NCBI GenBank assembly: GCA_963726795.1
Contig: CAVSDD010000003.1
Location: 682,001-746,000 of the forward strand
DNA: 64,000 nt
Source: Hyphomicrobium_A sp963726795
GTDB lineage: Bacteria > Pseudomonadota > Alphaproteobacteria > Rhizobiales > Hyphomicrobiaceae
Direction: 5' to 3'
Part shown: positions 48,595-57,667 of the stretch, piece after piece
How the letters are laid out: each line of letters begins with the position of its first letter
How positions within the stretch are numbered: the first letter of the stretch is position 1
Program-made: the position numbers and the translations under genes
The notes under the pieces: model-generated
Seen by the model: only the letters and a program-made list of their open reading frames with translations
The model's database searches: none
What the model was told of the DNA's origin: nothing

Positions 48595-48856
48595 GGGCGG
48601 CCTCTCCCCAAGTTTCGCGCGTCTCAAACGTGAACGTCCATTTCCCGGGGGCGCAATGTGGTTGGCTTGGAGGCGGTTGTGCCTTACTTTGCAGGGAACT
48701 ACCATCCTTTGAGCCCGCGCTGGCGGACTGGCCTCAAAGGCCCATGCTTTGCATTTGCCGCTAACTCAAGCAGCCGCCTTGGGCCGCGCTTCGCGCGCGA
48801 TCATATATAGCTTTCGTACCCAGTCACGCCGTTGATGGCCAGGAAGGCAACCGCCA

Positions 48857-49609
48857 ATGGAGAAGATCGATCTTTTGACCCTCGTCCTCCTCATCGTCGC
48901 GGTGGTCGTGATCCTGAAGCTGAGGAGCGTGCTCGGCCGGCGCACGGGTGACGAGGAGGCGCGGCTGGAGCGCTACCGCGCGGAGCGCCGCCAGCAGAGC
49001 GCGCCGGCGACGCCACCCGCCGCCGACAACGTCGTCACCATTCCGCGCCGCGATCGCGAGCAGCCGGCGCCAGCGCCCGTCGCCGAGGTTGCCGCGCCGC
49101 CCGACGCCGAGGCCCGCGTCAAGGATTATCCGGGGCTCGCCGCGGATGTGCGCCAGGGCCTGCTCGACATCGCCAAGATGGACGCGGGCTTCGATACCGA
49201 GGCATTCATCCGCGGTGCGCGGCAAGCCTACGAGATGATCGTGACCGCATTCGCGGAGGGCAACCGCAAGCTCTTGAAGACGCTGCTCGGGTCCGGCGCC
49301 TACCAGGATTTCGACAACGCCATCAAGGAGCGCGAAACGCGCGGCGAGCAGATCGACCAGAGCTTCGTCGGCGTCAGCAAGGCCGACATCGTCGATTCCG
49401 AGCTGAAGGACGGCAAGGCGCACGTCACCGTGCGCTTTGTCAGCCAGCTGATATCGGCGACGCGCGACAAGGCCGGCGCGGTGTTGGGCGGGGACCCGCA
49501 GAAGATCAAGGAAGTGACCGACATCTGGACGTTCCAGCGCGACGTCTCGACGCCGAGGGCGCGCGAAAATCCGAACTGGCAATTGATCGCCACGCAAGCG
49601 CCGGCCTGA
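48857..49609 (+). CDS. Tim44-like domain protein
   Basis: Alphaproteobacterial relative of the mitochondrial Tim44 import motor subunit, probably at the inner membrane. One N-terminal membrane segment (LLTLVLLIVAVVVILKLRS), a Pro/Ala linker and the Tim44-type domain from DAGFDTEAFIRGARQAYEMI to ARENPNWQLIATQAP are seen. It has 250 residues. It precedes mltA by 48 bp, a recurring order near secB in this class. It may serve protein or peptidoglycan machinery; the bacterial role is not settled. Confidence 0.88.
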   Translation: MEKIDLLTLVLLIVAVVVILKLRSVLGRRTGDEEARLERYRAERRQQSAPATPPAADNVVTIPRRDREQPAPAPVAEVAAPPDAEARVKDYPGLAADVRQGLLDIAKMDAGFDTEAFIRGARQAYEMIVTAFAEGNRKLLKTLLGSGAYQDFDNAIKERETRGEQIDQSFVGVSKADIVDSELKDGKAHVTVRFVSQLISATRDKAGAVLGGDPQKIKEVTDIWTFQRDVSTPRARENPNWQLIATQAPA

Positions 49610-49657
49610 CAAGGCCGGCAGTAGCTGCCGGGGGGCAGTGATGCGAGGACAAGGCGA

Positions 49658-51061
49658 GTGAAGGGGACACGGCTAGGGATAGGCGCGGGGCCTTGCGCGG
49701 CGACGGCGGTCGGTTTGGCGGTTGCCGGCCTGTCCGCGGTCGTGACACAGTCGCTGGCCGAGCCCGTGACCACGACGCAATCGATCACGCCGCCCGCTCC
49801 CAAAGCCTCGTCCAAGCCGCCTACACTGCCGCTGCAAAAGTCTCCGCAAAGCCCGCCCCAAAGTGCGCCCCAGACCGCTCCGCAGTATCCGCCAGTGACG
49901 CAAGCCCAGCCCCCGCAGCCGGTGACCATGACGCCTGCGGCCTTCGCCGATCTGCCCGGCTGGGAGGGCGACGATCACCTCGCCGCGCTGAAGACGTTCG
50001 TCAAATCCTGCGACAAGGTCATCAAGGGCATACCCGGCGCCAAGGCCGACGCGACGGAGGCGGATCTTGCCGATGCGTGCCGCGCCGCGATGGCGCTGAA
50101 AGCGCCGACGAAGGCGTCAGCCAAGAAGTTCTTCGAAGCCCGCTTCGTCCCCAACCGCGTCGTGCACAAGGACGCCTGCGGCCTGCTTACCGGCTACTAC
50201 GAACCGGTGCTGGAAGGCTCGCGCACGCGCGAGGGCCAGTTCCAGACGCCGGTCTATCGCCGCCCGCCCGACCTTGAGAACGTCGTCGCCGAGACGCAGC
50301 GCGCGGCCAAGAGCGACGCGCTCACGCATGTGCGCAAGACGGACGCCGGCACCACGCCCTACTACACGCGCGCGGAGATCGAGCAGGGCGCGCTCGCCAA
50401 CAAGGGGCTGGAGCTCTTGTACCTCGCCGATCCGGTCGATGTGTTCTTCATGCACATCCAGGGCTCGGGCCGCGTGCACCTCACCGACGGCACCACGACG
50501 CGCATCAACTACGACGGCAAGAACGGCCACCCCTACTCGTCGATCGGACGCTACCTCGTCGAAAAGAAGCTGCTCGATGCCAACAAGGTGTCGATGCAGA
50601 ACCTGTGCAAGTGGCTGCGCGAGGACAAGGACCGCGGCCAGAAGGTCATGTGGCAGAACGCGTCGTTCATCTTCTTCCGCGAGCTCAAGGGGCTCGACGC
50701 CAAGGCCGGTCCCATGGGCGCGCTGATGGTGCCGCTGACCCCGGGGCGCAGCCTGGCGGTCGATCCGACCTACGCGCCGCTCGGCGCGCCGGTCTACGTG
50801 AGCGCGCCGACGCTGACGCATGCGGGCGCCAAGAAGGGCTCTGGCTTTAACCGATTGATGGTCGCGCAGGACGTAGGGTCTGCGATCAAGGGGCCCGAGC
50901 GCGGCGACATCTACTTCGGCTCGGGCGACAAGGCTGGTAGGATCGCCGGCGTGACCAAGCACCCGGGCAACTTCTTCGTGCTCATTCCCCAAGCCGCAGC
51001 GAGCGCAGCGCAAGCGCGCGAAAGCCTGCCATGGCAGACGACCGACAAGGCTGGCCGCTGA
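49658..51061 (+). CDS. mltA: Murein lytic transglycosylase A (MltA)
   Basis: Cleaves glycan strands with 1,6-anhydro product. A secretory signal of about 34 residues and a long Pro/Gln linker (residues 40-85) precede the MltA domain (CGLLTGYYEPVLEGSRTREG, FFMHIQGSGRVHLTDG). The 3D domain follows with the catalytic Asp in VAQDVGSAIKGPERGDIYFG. The start is GTG 49658, since no in-frame ATG fits. No lipobox Cys is visible, so it is probably a soluble periplasmic form. Its end overlaps the Smr gene by 31 bases. Confidence 0.92.
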   Translation: MKGTRLGIGAGPCAATAVGLAVAGLSAVVTQSLAEPVTTTQSITPPAPKASSKPPTLPLQKSPQSPPQSAPQTAPQYPPVTQAQPPQPVTMTPAAFADLPGWEGDDHLAALKTFVKSCDKVIKGIPGAKADATEADLADACRAAMALKAPTKASAKKFFEARFVPNRVVHKDACGLLTGYYEPVLEGSRTREGQFQTPVYRRPPDLENVVAETQRAAKSDALTHVRKTDAGTTPYYTRAEIEQGALANKGLELLYLADPVDVFFMHIQGSGRVHLTDGTTTRINYDGKNGHPYSSIGRYLVEKKLLDANKVSMQNLCKWLREDKDRGQKVMWQNASFIFFRELKGLDAKAGPMGALMVPLTPGRSLAVDPTYAPLGAPVYVSAPTLTHAGAKKGSGFNRLMVAQDVGSAIKGPERGDIYFGSGDKAGRIAGVTKHPGNFFVLIPQAAASAAQARESLPWQTTDKAGR

Positions 51062-51681
51062 AGAAGCCGGTGAAGCACGGCGCCGGGCACGAGCTATCGG
51101 CCGAGGAGCGCGCGCTTTGGGAGCATGCCGCGCGCACGTTGAAGCCGCTCAAGGGCAAGGCCCGTGTGCACGCCGCGCACGCGAAGGAAGCCGCTCCCGC
51201 TCCCACCCCGGCACCCGAGAAGGCGGCACCGCGCGCGAGCAGCGCGCCTCTGCGGGTGCCGGCAAAGACGGCCTTCACGCCTGCCGCGCCGCCGCTGTCC
51301 GACCTCGATCGCCGCAAGGCGCGCAAGATCGGTACGGGCAAGGTCGAGATCGAAGGGCGCATCGATCTGCACGGCATGCGCCAGGCGGAGGCGCACGCGG
51401 CGCTGCGGCGGTTTCTCATGCGCGCCTATGCCGACGGCCGCCGCTGGGTGCTGGTCATCACCGGCAAGGGCGCGCCGCTGCGCCGCGGCGAGGACGACGA
51501 GGAGCTGGTGGGTGTGCGCCCCGACGAGCGCGGCGTGCTCAAACGCAATGTGCCGCGTTGGCTCGACGAGCCGGAGCTGCGCGCCATCGTCGTGGGGTTC
51601 ACGACGGCCGCGATCCGCCATGGCGGCGACGGCGCGCTTTACGTGCAGCTGCGCCGGAAGGACCGCGCCAGCGGCGACTAG
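51031..51681 (+). CDS. Smr/MutS2-domain protein
   Basis: 216 residues: a charged N-terminus (HELSAEERALWEHAARTLKP), an Ala/Pro linker, then the Smr domain with IDLHGMRQAEAHAALRRFL and VLVITGKGAPLRRGEDDE and the end AAIRHGGDGALYVQLRR. Smr domains bind or nick nucleic acids; the bacterial stand-alone form has recently been linked to mRNA handling on stalled ribosomes. ATG 51031 lies inside mltA, so the two are probably coupled. Confidence 0.9.
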   Translation: MADDRQGWPLKKPVKHGAGHELSAEERALWEHAARTLKPLKGKARVHAAHAKEAAPAPTPAPEKAAPRASSAPLRVPAKTAFTPAAPPLSDLDRRKARKIGTGKVEIEGRIDLHGMRQAEAHAALRRFLMRAYADGRRWVLVITGKGAPLRRGEDDEELVGVRPDERGVLKRNVPRWLDEPELRAIVVGFTTAAIRHGGDGALYVQLRRKDRASGD

Positions 51682-51818
51682 GCGTTAGAGATGCGACCAC
51701 CAATTGGCGGCGGGTTAGGTGCCTTCTTGCCGGCGTTCTAAACGGCGACGGTAAACCGGGACCTCATTGCAGCCCTCCGGGGAACGGGCCGCCGCCGCCG
51801 CTGGTAGAGGGCATGGAG

Positions 51819-52136
51819 TTACGCGTCCGAGGGCTTGCCGCGGCTCGTCTTTAGCTCCGGTAATAGACTAGCCCCGAGCGCCTTCAGTCCGGCGATGGCG
51901 TCGGAATTGTCCGATCGCAGCACGAGAACCCTCTTATATTCGGCAATCGCTTCAGCCTTGCGTCCCGCCGCGGCGGGCTCTTGCGCGCTGCGCAAGATTT
52001 TGTCGATGACCGCGTCTTCGCTGAATAAACCGTTCAATTCCGCGTTGGGGTTGGGAAGCTGGTCTTGCGCGGCCGCTGCGCCGAGGCCGAGCAGCAGACC
52101 GGCGAGGAATGAGAGTACTGCCGTGCGGGGGTGCAT
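51819..52136 (-). CDS. Hypothetical secreted protein with one TPR-like repeat
   Basis: 105-residue protein with a signal peptide (TAVLSFLAGLLLGLGAAAAQ). A segment AIAEYKRVLVLRSDNSDAIA resembles the second half of a tetratricopeptide repeat. It probably sits in the periplasm and may bind other proteins. It is convergent with the Smr gene. The function is not recognised. Confidence 0.65.
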   Translation of the reverse strand: MHPRTAVLSFLAGLLLGLGAAAAQDQLPNPNAELNGLFSEDAVIDKILRSAQEPAAAGRKAEAIAEYKRVLVLRSDNSDAIAGLKALGASLLPELKTSRGKPSDA

Positions 52137-52259
52137 GAGCGTCTCCCAAGCAATTCGACAAAGAATGTCTTTGAAGTGAGCGGTACTATAGCGCTCGGCA
52201 CCTTATGCGATCAATTTGTGTCAGCCGCTCGGTGTTGTCGGTTCGACGCGCCACTCTAC

Positions 52260-52373
52260 CTGATGCTGTTATCCCTGCATCTCATCGGTGTGGCTCTCTG
52301 CATTTGGTACTTCCGGGAGGTCGGGCTTCGCCGCGGTACGGTCGGGCCAAACCGCTTCGGCCCCGATCCGCTA
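52260..52373 (+). pseudogene. Remnant of a DUF805 gene (C-terminal fragment)
   Basis: Translates to WYFREVGLRRGTVGPNRFGP, nearly the same as the end of the intact DUF805 protein just downstream (WYFRETGLRRGTVGPNRFGP). A 5-base loss removes the stop codon compared with the intact copy. No upstream part survives as a clear gene. It points to an old tandem duplication followed by decay. The rest of the 391-bp gap (52137-52527) holds nothing further I recognise. Confidence 0.7.
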
Positions 52374-52527
52374 GTGCGAGCAGGGGGCGCCGCGTCTGCG
52401 CGGCCGTTGTCCGGTTGGTGTCCGGGCACTAAGCTTGCTCTTTGTAGTTGCTGCGCGCCGCGTCTCTTTGCGCCGCCGTTCGGCTGGGGAGCCGCCAAGC
52501 AAGAACGTTTCTTTCGGGGAGCTCGTT

Positions 52528-53142
52528 ATGTCGCTCGGGACATTGCTATTCAGCTTCAAGGGGCGGATTTCCCGCAAGACTTATTGGCTGTCCCTGATCG
52601 CCATCGGGCTGGTCTCCGGAATGATGGTAGCGGCGATGGCATGGCTAGTTCGGCTTAACCTTGACCTAACTTTCGAAAAGAAAGTCGCTCTTACCGTGAT
52701 CGAGCTGCTCTTGTTTGCGGCCGTGCTGGTGGCATTGACAGCAGTGACTATCAAACGCCTGCACGATCGCGACAGGTCATGGCACCTCCTGGCCCTCATC
52801 CTACTGCTTAGCTACGCGGTCTACGCGAGCCTGAAGCTGATCATGATATGGGAAGGGAAGCAGCAAGACTACGTGGATTTCTGGATGTTCGTGTTCCTTC
52901 CAAGCGCGGTCGCGCTCATCCAGGGTCTCGCGCCCGCTGCGGCACTCCTCGCCTTCGCGGGCGTCGCGGACCTGTACCATCAGGTTCAGTCGGACGTGTG
53001 GGGTAGTCAGGCTGTCACCAAGCTCGTCGCAGTTCTTGTCGATATTTTCGGAACAGCCGTCGGCGTGTGGTACTTCCGGGAGACGGGCCTGCGCCGCGGC
53101 ACGGTGGGTCCCAACCGCTTCGGCCCTGATCCGATCAGCTAG
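52528..53142 (+). CDS. DUF805 family membrane protein
   Basis: 204-residue integral membrane protein. It begins with the family motif LFSFKGRISRKTYWLSLIA and contains about five hydrophobic segments plus the conserved TIKRLHDRDRSWHLLALIL. ATG 52528 follows GGGGAG. The C-terminal WYFRETGLRRGTVGPNRFGP is duplicated as a remnant upstream. The function of the family is unknown; some members lie near stress or phage-related genes, which is not the case here. Confidence 0.85.
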   Translation: MSLGTLLFSFKGRISRKTYWLSLIAIGLVSGMMVAAMAWLVRLNLDLTFEKKVALTVIELLLFAAVLVALTAVTIKRLHDRDRSWHLLALILLLSYAVYASLKLIMIWEGKQQDYVDFWMFVFLPSAVALIQGLAPAAALLAFAGVADLYHQVQSDVWGSQAVTKLVAVLVDIFGTAVGVWYFRETGLRRGTVGPNRFGPDPIS

Positions 53143-53175
53143 CGCGGTCTGGCTTCTGCGAGCGATCGCTGGGCG

Positions 53176-53685
53176 CTACGGGCAGGTCGTCGCCATCTTG
53201 TCGAGCGTCTGCGCCAGACCCGACAGCGCGTAGGTGTCGGTGGTGCCGGTGCCCTTGATCGAGATGCCCTTCACCACGGCGTTCGAGCCCTTCTTCATGG
53301 ACTCGATCATCTTCAATTCCTCGGTCGGGTCCAAGACGAAGCCGCGGTCACCCTTGCCAAACAGCTTGAACGTGTCGGTGCCGACGGTGACGGTCATCTC
53401 CTTGTCCGGCTTCACCGGGTAGCCGGCCTTGACGCTCGGCTCGAGCTTGATGCCGTCCTTGGGCCAAGCGGAGATGTAGAAATAGATCGGGCCGCGGTTG
53501 GCGCCGATCGGCTCGACCGCCTGCGGCTGCGCGGCGACGAAGCAGACCTGCTTGGGGCTCGCTGTGTCGGCGTAGAGGCTCCAGGTTCCCTGATGGTCGA
53601 CAAGGCTGACCGTCTGCGCGTTGGCAGCCGTCGCAAGCGACAGGCCGGACGCGATCGCCAGAGCAATGATGCGGGTCGTGCTCAT
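53176..53685 (-). CDS. Invasion-associated locus B (IalB) family protein
   Basis: 169-residue secreted protein: signal peptide MSTTRIIALAIASGLSLATA, then the IalB-like domain with WSLYADTASPKQVCFVAAQP, YFYISAWPKDGIKLEPSV and a C-terminal Cys (MATTCP) that may pair with the first. The name comes from Bartonella; members in free-living alphaproteobacteria have no proven link with invasion. It lies 64 bp upstream of neither a known operon partner nor a regulator; the gene may be a single unit. Confidence 0.83.
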   Translation of the reverse strand: MSTTRIIALAIASGLSLATAANAQTVSLVDHQGTWSLYADTASPKQVCFVAAQPQAVEPIGANRGPIYFYISAWPKDGIKLEPSVKAGYPVKPDKEMTVTVGTDTFKLFGKGDRGFVLDPTEELKMIESMKKGSNAVVKGISIKGTGTTDTYALSGLAQTLDKMATTCP

Positions 53686-53748
53686 GTGGCCTCCCTCCCC
53701 TAAGAAAGCCGTTGATTCGCGTAAGATAGGCCCGGCGCCTGGGTGCTG

Positions 53749-54306
53749 TCATCCGCCCCGGCCGGACTTACCACCGGTTAGTGGATGTTTGGGGCCACCT
53801 TCGCGGACGGGGCGTTCAGCAAAGCGCGCGAGGCTTTTTACCCGGTCGTACATGACGATAGCTCCGGCCATCGCCACATTTACACAGAAGCTCGAGGGGA
53901 TGCGGACGACGTAGGCGCACTTGGCGACCAGCTCGTCCGACAGCGATCCCTCCTCCGGCCCGAGGATGTAGGCCGCCCGCAAGGGGTGGCGGAAGCTCGG
54001 CAGATCGATGGCGCCGTCGATGAGCTCGATGCCGACGAGCTTGCACCCTTGCGGCAGCCCCATCTCGGCGGCGCTAGCCCAGTTGTAATGGGGGATGTGC
54101 CATTGGCCCTTGGAGGTGTCGGCGCGTGCCTCCAGCGCCTGGTAGGTGGCCCCGACCGTGAAGGTGAAGCTGGCGCCGAAGGCGTGCGCCGAGCGCATGA
54201 GGTTGCCGAGGTTCAAGGCCTTCGACATGCGCTCCGCGCCGATGGCGAAATAGCCCCGGGGGCTCGGGGGCCAGGGCACGGGTGCGGGGGTCGGCGTTTG
54301 CGACAT
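53749..54306 (-). CDS. SpoU/TrmH family RNA 2'-O-methyltransferase
   Basis: 185-residue SPOUT-fold methyltransferase. It has motif I region RMSKALNLGNLMRSAHAFGA, motif II AAYILGPEEGSLSDEL and motif III VRIPSSFCVNVAMAGAIVMY, the knot that binds SAM. The target (tRNA or rRNA) is unknown. ATG 54306 gives a normal short form; the frame extends to 54408 without homology. It is divergent from the quinone reductase. Confidence 0.88.
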   Translation of the reverse strand: MSQTPTPAPVPWPPSPRGYFAIGAERMSKALNLGNLMRSAHAFGASFTFTVGATYQALEARADTSKGQWHIPHYNWASAAEMGLPQGCKLVGIELIDGAIDLPSFRHPLRAAYILGPEEGSLSDELVAKCAYVVRIPSSFCVNVAMAGAIVMYDRVKSLARFAERPVREGGPKHPLTGGKSGRGG

Positions 54307-54408
54307 GGACGGTTTCCGCGAGTGAATTCGCCGCGCGGGTGCTTGCCCGAAGGTGCGGCGCGTGGTGCAAGGGCAGCCGGTTTCCCGCTGCCCGCCCGGA
54401 GGTTTCAC

Positions 54409-55383
54409 ATGAAGGCCGCCCTTTGCAAGAGCCTCGACGGGCCGGCCGGCATCGCGATCGAGGACGTGGCCGAGCCTAAAGCCAGCCCCGGCCAGGCGGT
54501 GATAGCGGTGAAGGCGGCAGCGCTCAACTTCCTCGACACCCTCATCACGCGCGGCAAGTATCAGGTGAAGCCCGAGCTGCCGTTCTCACCGTCGGGCGAG
54601 GTTGCGGGCATGGTGGTCGAGGTCGGCGCCGGCGTGACAGGCTTTGCCCCGGGCGACCGCGTGATGGCGTGCGTCGGCTACGGCGGCGCGCGCGAGAGGG
54701 TCGCGGTGGCGGCGGATGCGCTGGTGCCGATCCCCAAGAGCGTGAGCGACGAGATCGCTGCAGGGTTGAGCGTGACCTACGGCACCGCGATCCATGGGCT
54801 GCGGGATCGCGCGCGGCTCAAGGCGGGCGAGACGGTCGCCGTGCTGGGCGCCGCGGGTGGGGCTGGCCTCGCAGCCATCGAGACCGCCAAGCTGATGGGC
54901 GCGCGCGTGATCGCGGTCGCGTCGTCGGAGGAAAAGCTCGCCGTCTGCCGCGAGCACGGCGCCGACGCGGCCGTGAACTACGGCGCCGCCGACCTCAAGG
55001 CGGGCCTGCGCGCGCTGGCAGGGGAAGCCGGCGTCGACGTCGTCTACGATTGCGTGGGCGGGCCGTCCACGGAAGCCGCGCTGCGCGCGCTCGGCTGGCA
55101 GGGGCGGCTTCTCGTCGTCGGCTTTGCCTCCGGCGAGATCCCGAAAATTCCGCTGAACCTCCTGCTGCTCAAGGGCGCGGCCGCCATCGGCGTGTTCTGG
55201 GGCGAGGCAGTGAAACGCGATCCCGCCGGCCACCGCCGCAACATGGAGGACGTGCTGGCCTGGGTCGCCGAGGGCAAGCTGCACCCGCGCGTCCATGCCT
55301 CGTTCCCGCTCGCGCGCACGGCCGAGGCGATCGGCGTGCTCGACCGCCGCGAGGCCATCGGCAAGGTCATCCTGACGATTTGA
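54409..55383 (+). CDS. NADPH:quinone oxidoreductase (zeta-crystallin/MDR family)
   Basis: Zinc-free medium-chain reductase of 324 residues. It has an N-terminal GroES-like domain (AALNFLDTLITRGKYQVKPE) and a nucleotide-binding AVLGAAGGAGLAAIETAKLM with a Rossmann fold. The C-terminal region VFWGEAVKRDPAGHRRNMED is typical of acuI/qor-like proteins. It may reduce quinones or an acryloyl-CoA-type substrate; specificity is open. ATG 54409 follows GGAGG. Confidence 0.88.
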   Translation: MKAALCKSLDGPAGIAIEDVAEPKASPGQAVIAVKAAALNFLDTLITRGKYQVKPELPFSPSGEVAGMVVEVGAGVTGFAPGDRVMACVGYGGARERVAVAADALVPIPKSVSDEIAAGLSVTYGTAIHGLRDRARLKAGETVAVLGAAGGAGLAAIETAKLMGARVIAVASSEEKLAVCREHGADAAVNYGAADLKAGLRALAGEAGVDVVYDCVGGPSTEAALRALGWQGRLLVVGFASGEIPKIPLNLLLLKGAAAIGVFWGEAVKRDPAGHRRNMEDVLAWVAEGKLHPRVHASFPLARTAEAIGVLDRREAIGKVILTI

Positions 55384-55467
55384 TCGGGATTTGACACGGC
55401 CGTTCAGGGAATTCTTCGCCACCTGCCGCGATGCTGCAGCCCTGGCCGGTCAAGGCCGGCGGGTCGG

Positions 55468-56187
55468 GTGCACATGCGTGGCGTGAAGGCTCTCATCGGC
55501 GGAACGGCGCTTCTCGCGTCGCTTGTAGTCGCGGCAGAGCCTTCGTCGGCTGAGTTGCTCCTACAGCGGCTGTTCGGCGGCTTCCGCGCCGCGCGCGTAC
55601 CCGAGTTCCACTTCAACTTCGGCCGCATGGGGCCCGCGGGCTACGGCAGCGACGGCGAGTACGACAACGGCAGCTTCGACGAGGACTATGGCACCTACCG
55701 GACGCTGTGCGTGCGCCTGTGCGACGGGTTCTATTTCCCGATCAGCGACGGCGTGCGCCGCGAGCGGCTCTACAACGACAGCCGCCAATGCTCGCAGCGC
55801 TGCGATGGCGAGGCGCGTCTCTTCTACTATTCGACCGCCGGTGGGAGCGCTGAGACGGCGGTCGATCTCAGCGGGCGCCGCTACACCGACCTGCCGAACG
55901 CGTTCCGCTATCGCAAGACGCTCGTCCAAGGCTGCGCGTGCAAGCCGGCACCCTGGTCGGCGCAAGAGGCCGCGCGGCACGAAGGCTACGCCGCCGAGGC
56001 GACACAGCGGCAGGCGCAGACCCCCATAGACGAGGGGTGGCGGACCGCGCAGGCCCAGGCCTCGCGCGAGGTCGGGCGCGACGTGGCGCGCGATCGAGGT
56101 GGATACGCGGACGAGCCGCCGCGCGGCTACGGCCGCGGGCCGCAGCCGCCGTGGGGCCGCAACGGTGACGGCTGGGACCACGATTGA
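55468..56187 (+). CDS. DUF2865 family secreted protein
   Basis: 239-residue protein: signal peptide (ALIGGTALLASLVVAAEPSS), then the DUF2865 core with four cysteines (TYRTLCVRLCDGFYFPISDG and DSRQCSQRCDGEARLFYYS), a third cysteine pair in GCACKPAP and a Gly/Arg/Pro-rich tail. The family is restricted mainly to Hyphomicrobiales and has no known function. The cysteine pattern suggests disulfides in the periplasm. Confidence 0.85.
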   Translation: MHMRGVKALIGGTALLASLVVAAEPSSAELLLQRLFGGFRAARVPEFHFNFGRMGPAGYGSDGEYDNGSFDEDYGTYRTLCVRLCDGFYFPISDGVRRERLYNDSRQCSQRCDGEARLFYYSTAGGSAETAVDLSGRRYTDLPNAFRYRKTLVQGCACKPAPWSAQEAARHEGYAAEATQRQAQTPIDEGWRTAQAQASREVGRDVARDRGGYADEPPRGYGRGPQPPWGRNGDGWDHD

Positions 56188-56201
56188 TCTGACGGCACTG
56201 C

Positions 56202-56780
56202 CTACCAGCCGCCCTCGAGGTCGGCCATGTCGGCAAACTCGCCGCCGCGCAACGGGAAGGCCTCCTCCACCACGTAGGGGCCGCCGCCGACCTTGGGCCG
56301 CGAGGAAAACAGCACGAAGCGCCCGACGAGGAACGGCTGCGAGCGGAAGGCGCCGATGCGCCCGAGGATGCGCGCGACCTGATCGGGGCTCGCGGATCTG
56401 AGCCGCGCCAGCGTCACGTGCGGCTTGAACGCGCGGGCCTCGGGCGGCAGCCCCACGGCACGCGCGGCGCGCTCGTTTGTCCGCGCTAAGGCTTCAAGCT
56501 CCGCGCTTGGCTCGACGCCCGCCCAGATCGCGTGCGGATCGTTGCCGCCGAAAGCACCGACGCCGGTCAACCTGATCTCGAAGGCGTCCATCGAGATGCC
56601 GGCGAGGCGGTCAATGAGCTCGGTGGCCTGCGCCTTCTCGATGTCGCCACAGAAGCGCAGCGTCAGGTGATAGTTCGCCGGGTCCGCCCACTTGCCGCCG
56701 CCGGGCAGCGGCATGCGCAGCCGGTAAAGCTCCTCGCGCTGCTCGGCAGGGATCTCGATGCCGGTGAAGAGGCGAGGCAT
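56202..56780 (-). CDS. thpR: RNA 2',3'-cyclic phosphodiesterase (2H family)
   Basis: Hydrolyses 2',3'-cyclic phosphate ends to 2'-phosphate; also known as 2'-5' RNA ligase family. Both HxTx motifs are present: NYHLTLRFCGD (about residue 40) and FKPHVTLARLRS (about residue 125). It has 192 residues, normal, and starts MPRLFTGIEIPAEQREELYR. It lies 22 bp downstream of tesA on the same strand, so the two are perhaps cotranscribed. Confidence 0.92.
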   Translation of the reverse strand: MPRLFTGIEIPAEQREELYRLRMPLPGGGKWADPANYHLTLRFCGDIEKAQATELIDRLAGISMDAFEIRLTGVGAFGGNDPHAIWAGVEPSAELEALARTNERAARAVGLPPEARAFKPHVTLARLRSASPDQVARILGRIGAFRSQPFLVGRFVLFSSRPKVGGGPYVVEEAFPLRGGEFADMADLEGGW

Positions 56781-56802
56781 GGCACGTTCGCAATTTTGAG
56801 GA

Positions 56803-57543
56803 TCAGGATTTCGGCGCGGCGGGGCCTGGCGGCTGCGCAGCGGCGCGCGCGATGAGCTGCTCGACCGACGGCAGGATGCGCTTCACGATCTCGGCGATGC
56901 CCTTGCCGCTCGGATGCATGCCGTCGTCGAGATTGAGCTTGGGTTCGAACACGACGCCTTCCAGGAAGAACGGATAGAACACCAGCCCATGCTCGCGCGC
57001 GAGGTCAGGGAAGATCTTGTCGAAATCCTCAGAGTAGTGATCGCCCCAGTTGGCCGGCGACAGCATGCCGGCGAGCAGGATGGGAATTTTACGCTGCTTC
57101 AGGGCGGCGATGATCTTCTCGAGGTTGGCGCGCGTCTGCTTGGGGTCGATGCCGCGCAGCGCGTCGTTGCCGCCGAGCTCCAGGATGACGGCGTCGGTGC
57201 CATCGGGGATGGCCCAGTCGAGCCGCTTGAGGCCGTCCGCCGTGGTGTCGCCGGAGACGGCGCCGTTGGAGACGACGACGTTGTGCCCCGCGGCCTTCAA
57301 CTGCTTCTGCAGCTGCGTGGGAAAGGCATCCTTCGGGCGCAGGCCGTAGCCGGCCGAGAGGCTGTCGCCGAAGGCTACGATGTGGATCGGCTTGCCCGTC
57401 TCTGCCTTGGCGTCCGCCGCCGCTACGGTGGACAAATTCATCGCACCCGCTAAAGCGTTGACGAGCAAGGCCACGCCCACCACGTGAGCAAAGCCGCTTC
57501 GTCTACGCCGTGCCGCACCGGGCTCGATGGTATTGGGCTCCAT
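56803..57543 (-). CDS. tesA: GDSL arylesterase / acyl-CoA thioesterase I (TesA-like)
   Basis: Periplasmic SGNH hydrolase. The blocks are FGDSLSAGYGL (catalytic Ser), NGAVSGDTTADGL (Gly), LELGGNDALRG (Asn) and DGMHPSGKG (Asp-His). A signal peptide (VGVALLVNALAGAMNLSTVA) precedes it. At 246 residues it is longer than E. coli TesA because of the N- and C-terminal extensions. It is divergent from the ybbA-like gene, the same arrangement as E. coli tesA/ybbA. Confidence 0.9.
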   Translation of the reverse strand: MEPNTIEPGAARRRRSGFAHVVGVALLVNALAGAMNLSTVAAADAKAETGKPIHIVAFGDSLSAGYGLRPKDAFPTQLQKQLKAAGHNVVVSNGAVSGDTTADGLKRLDWAIPDGTDAVILELGGNDALRGIDPKQTRANLEKIIAALKQRKIPILLAGMLSPANWGDHYSEDFDKIFPDLAREHGLVFYPFFLEGVVFEPKLNLDDGMHPSGKGIAEIVKRILPSVEQLIARAAAQPPGPAAPKS

Positions 57544-57667
57544 GTTTCCGCCTCATCAATCAGAGAAGGGCATAGGGTGAGGTAAAGGCGTGGTCGGCGT
57601 GAGGCAAGGCCTAGACCGTCGAATCCAGACTGCCGCAATCCGAAAAAGCAACGGAGCCGTTTGCCGC

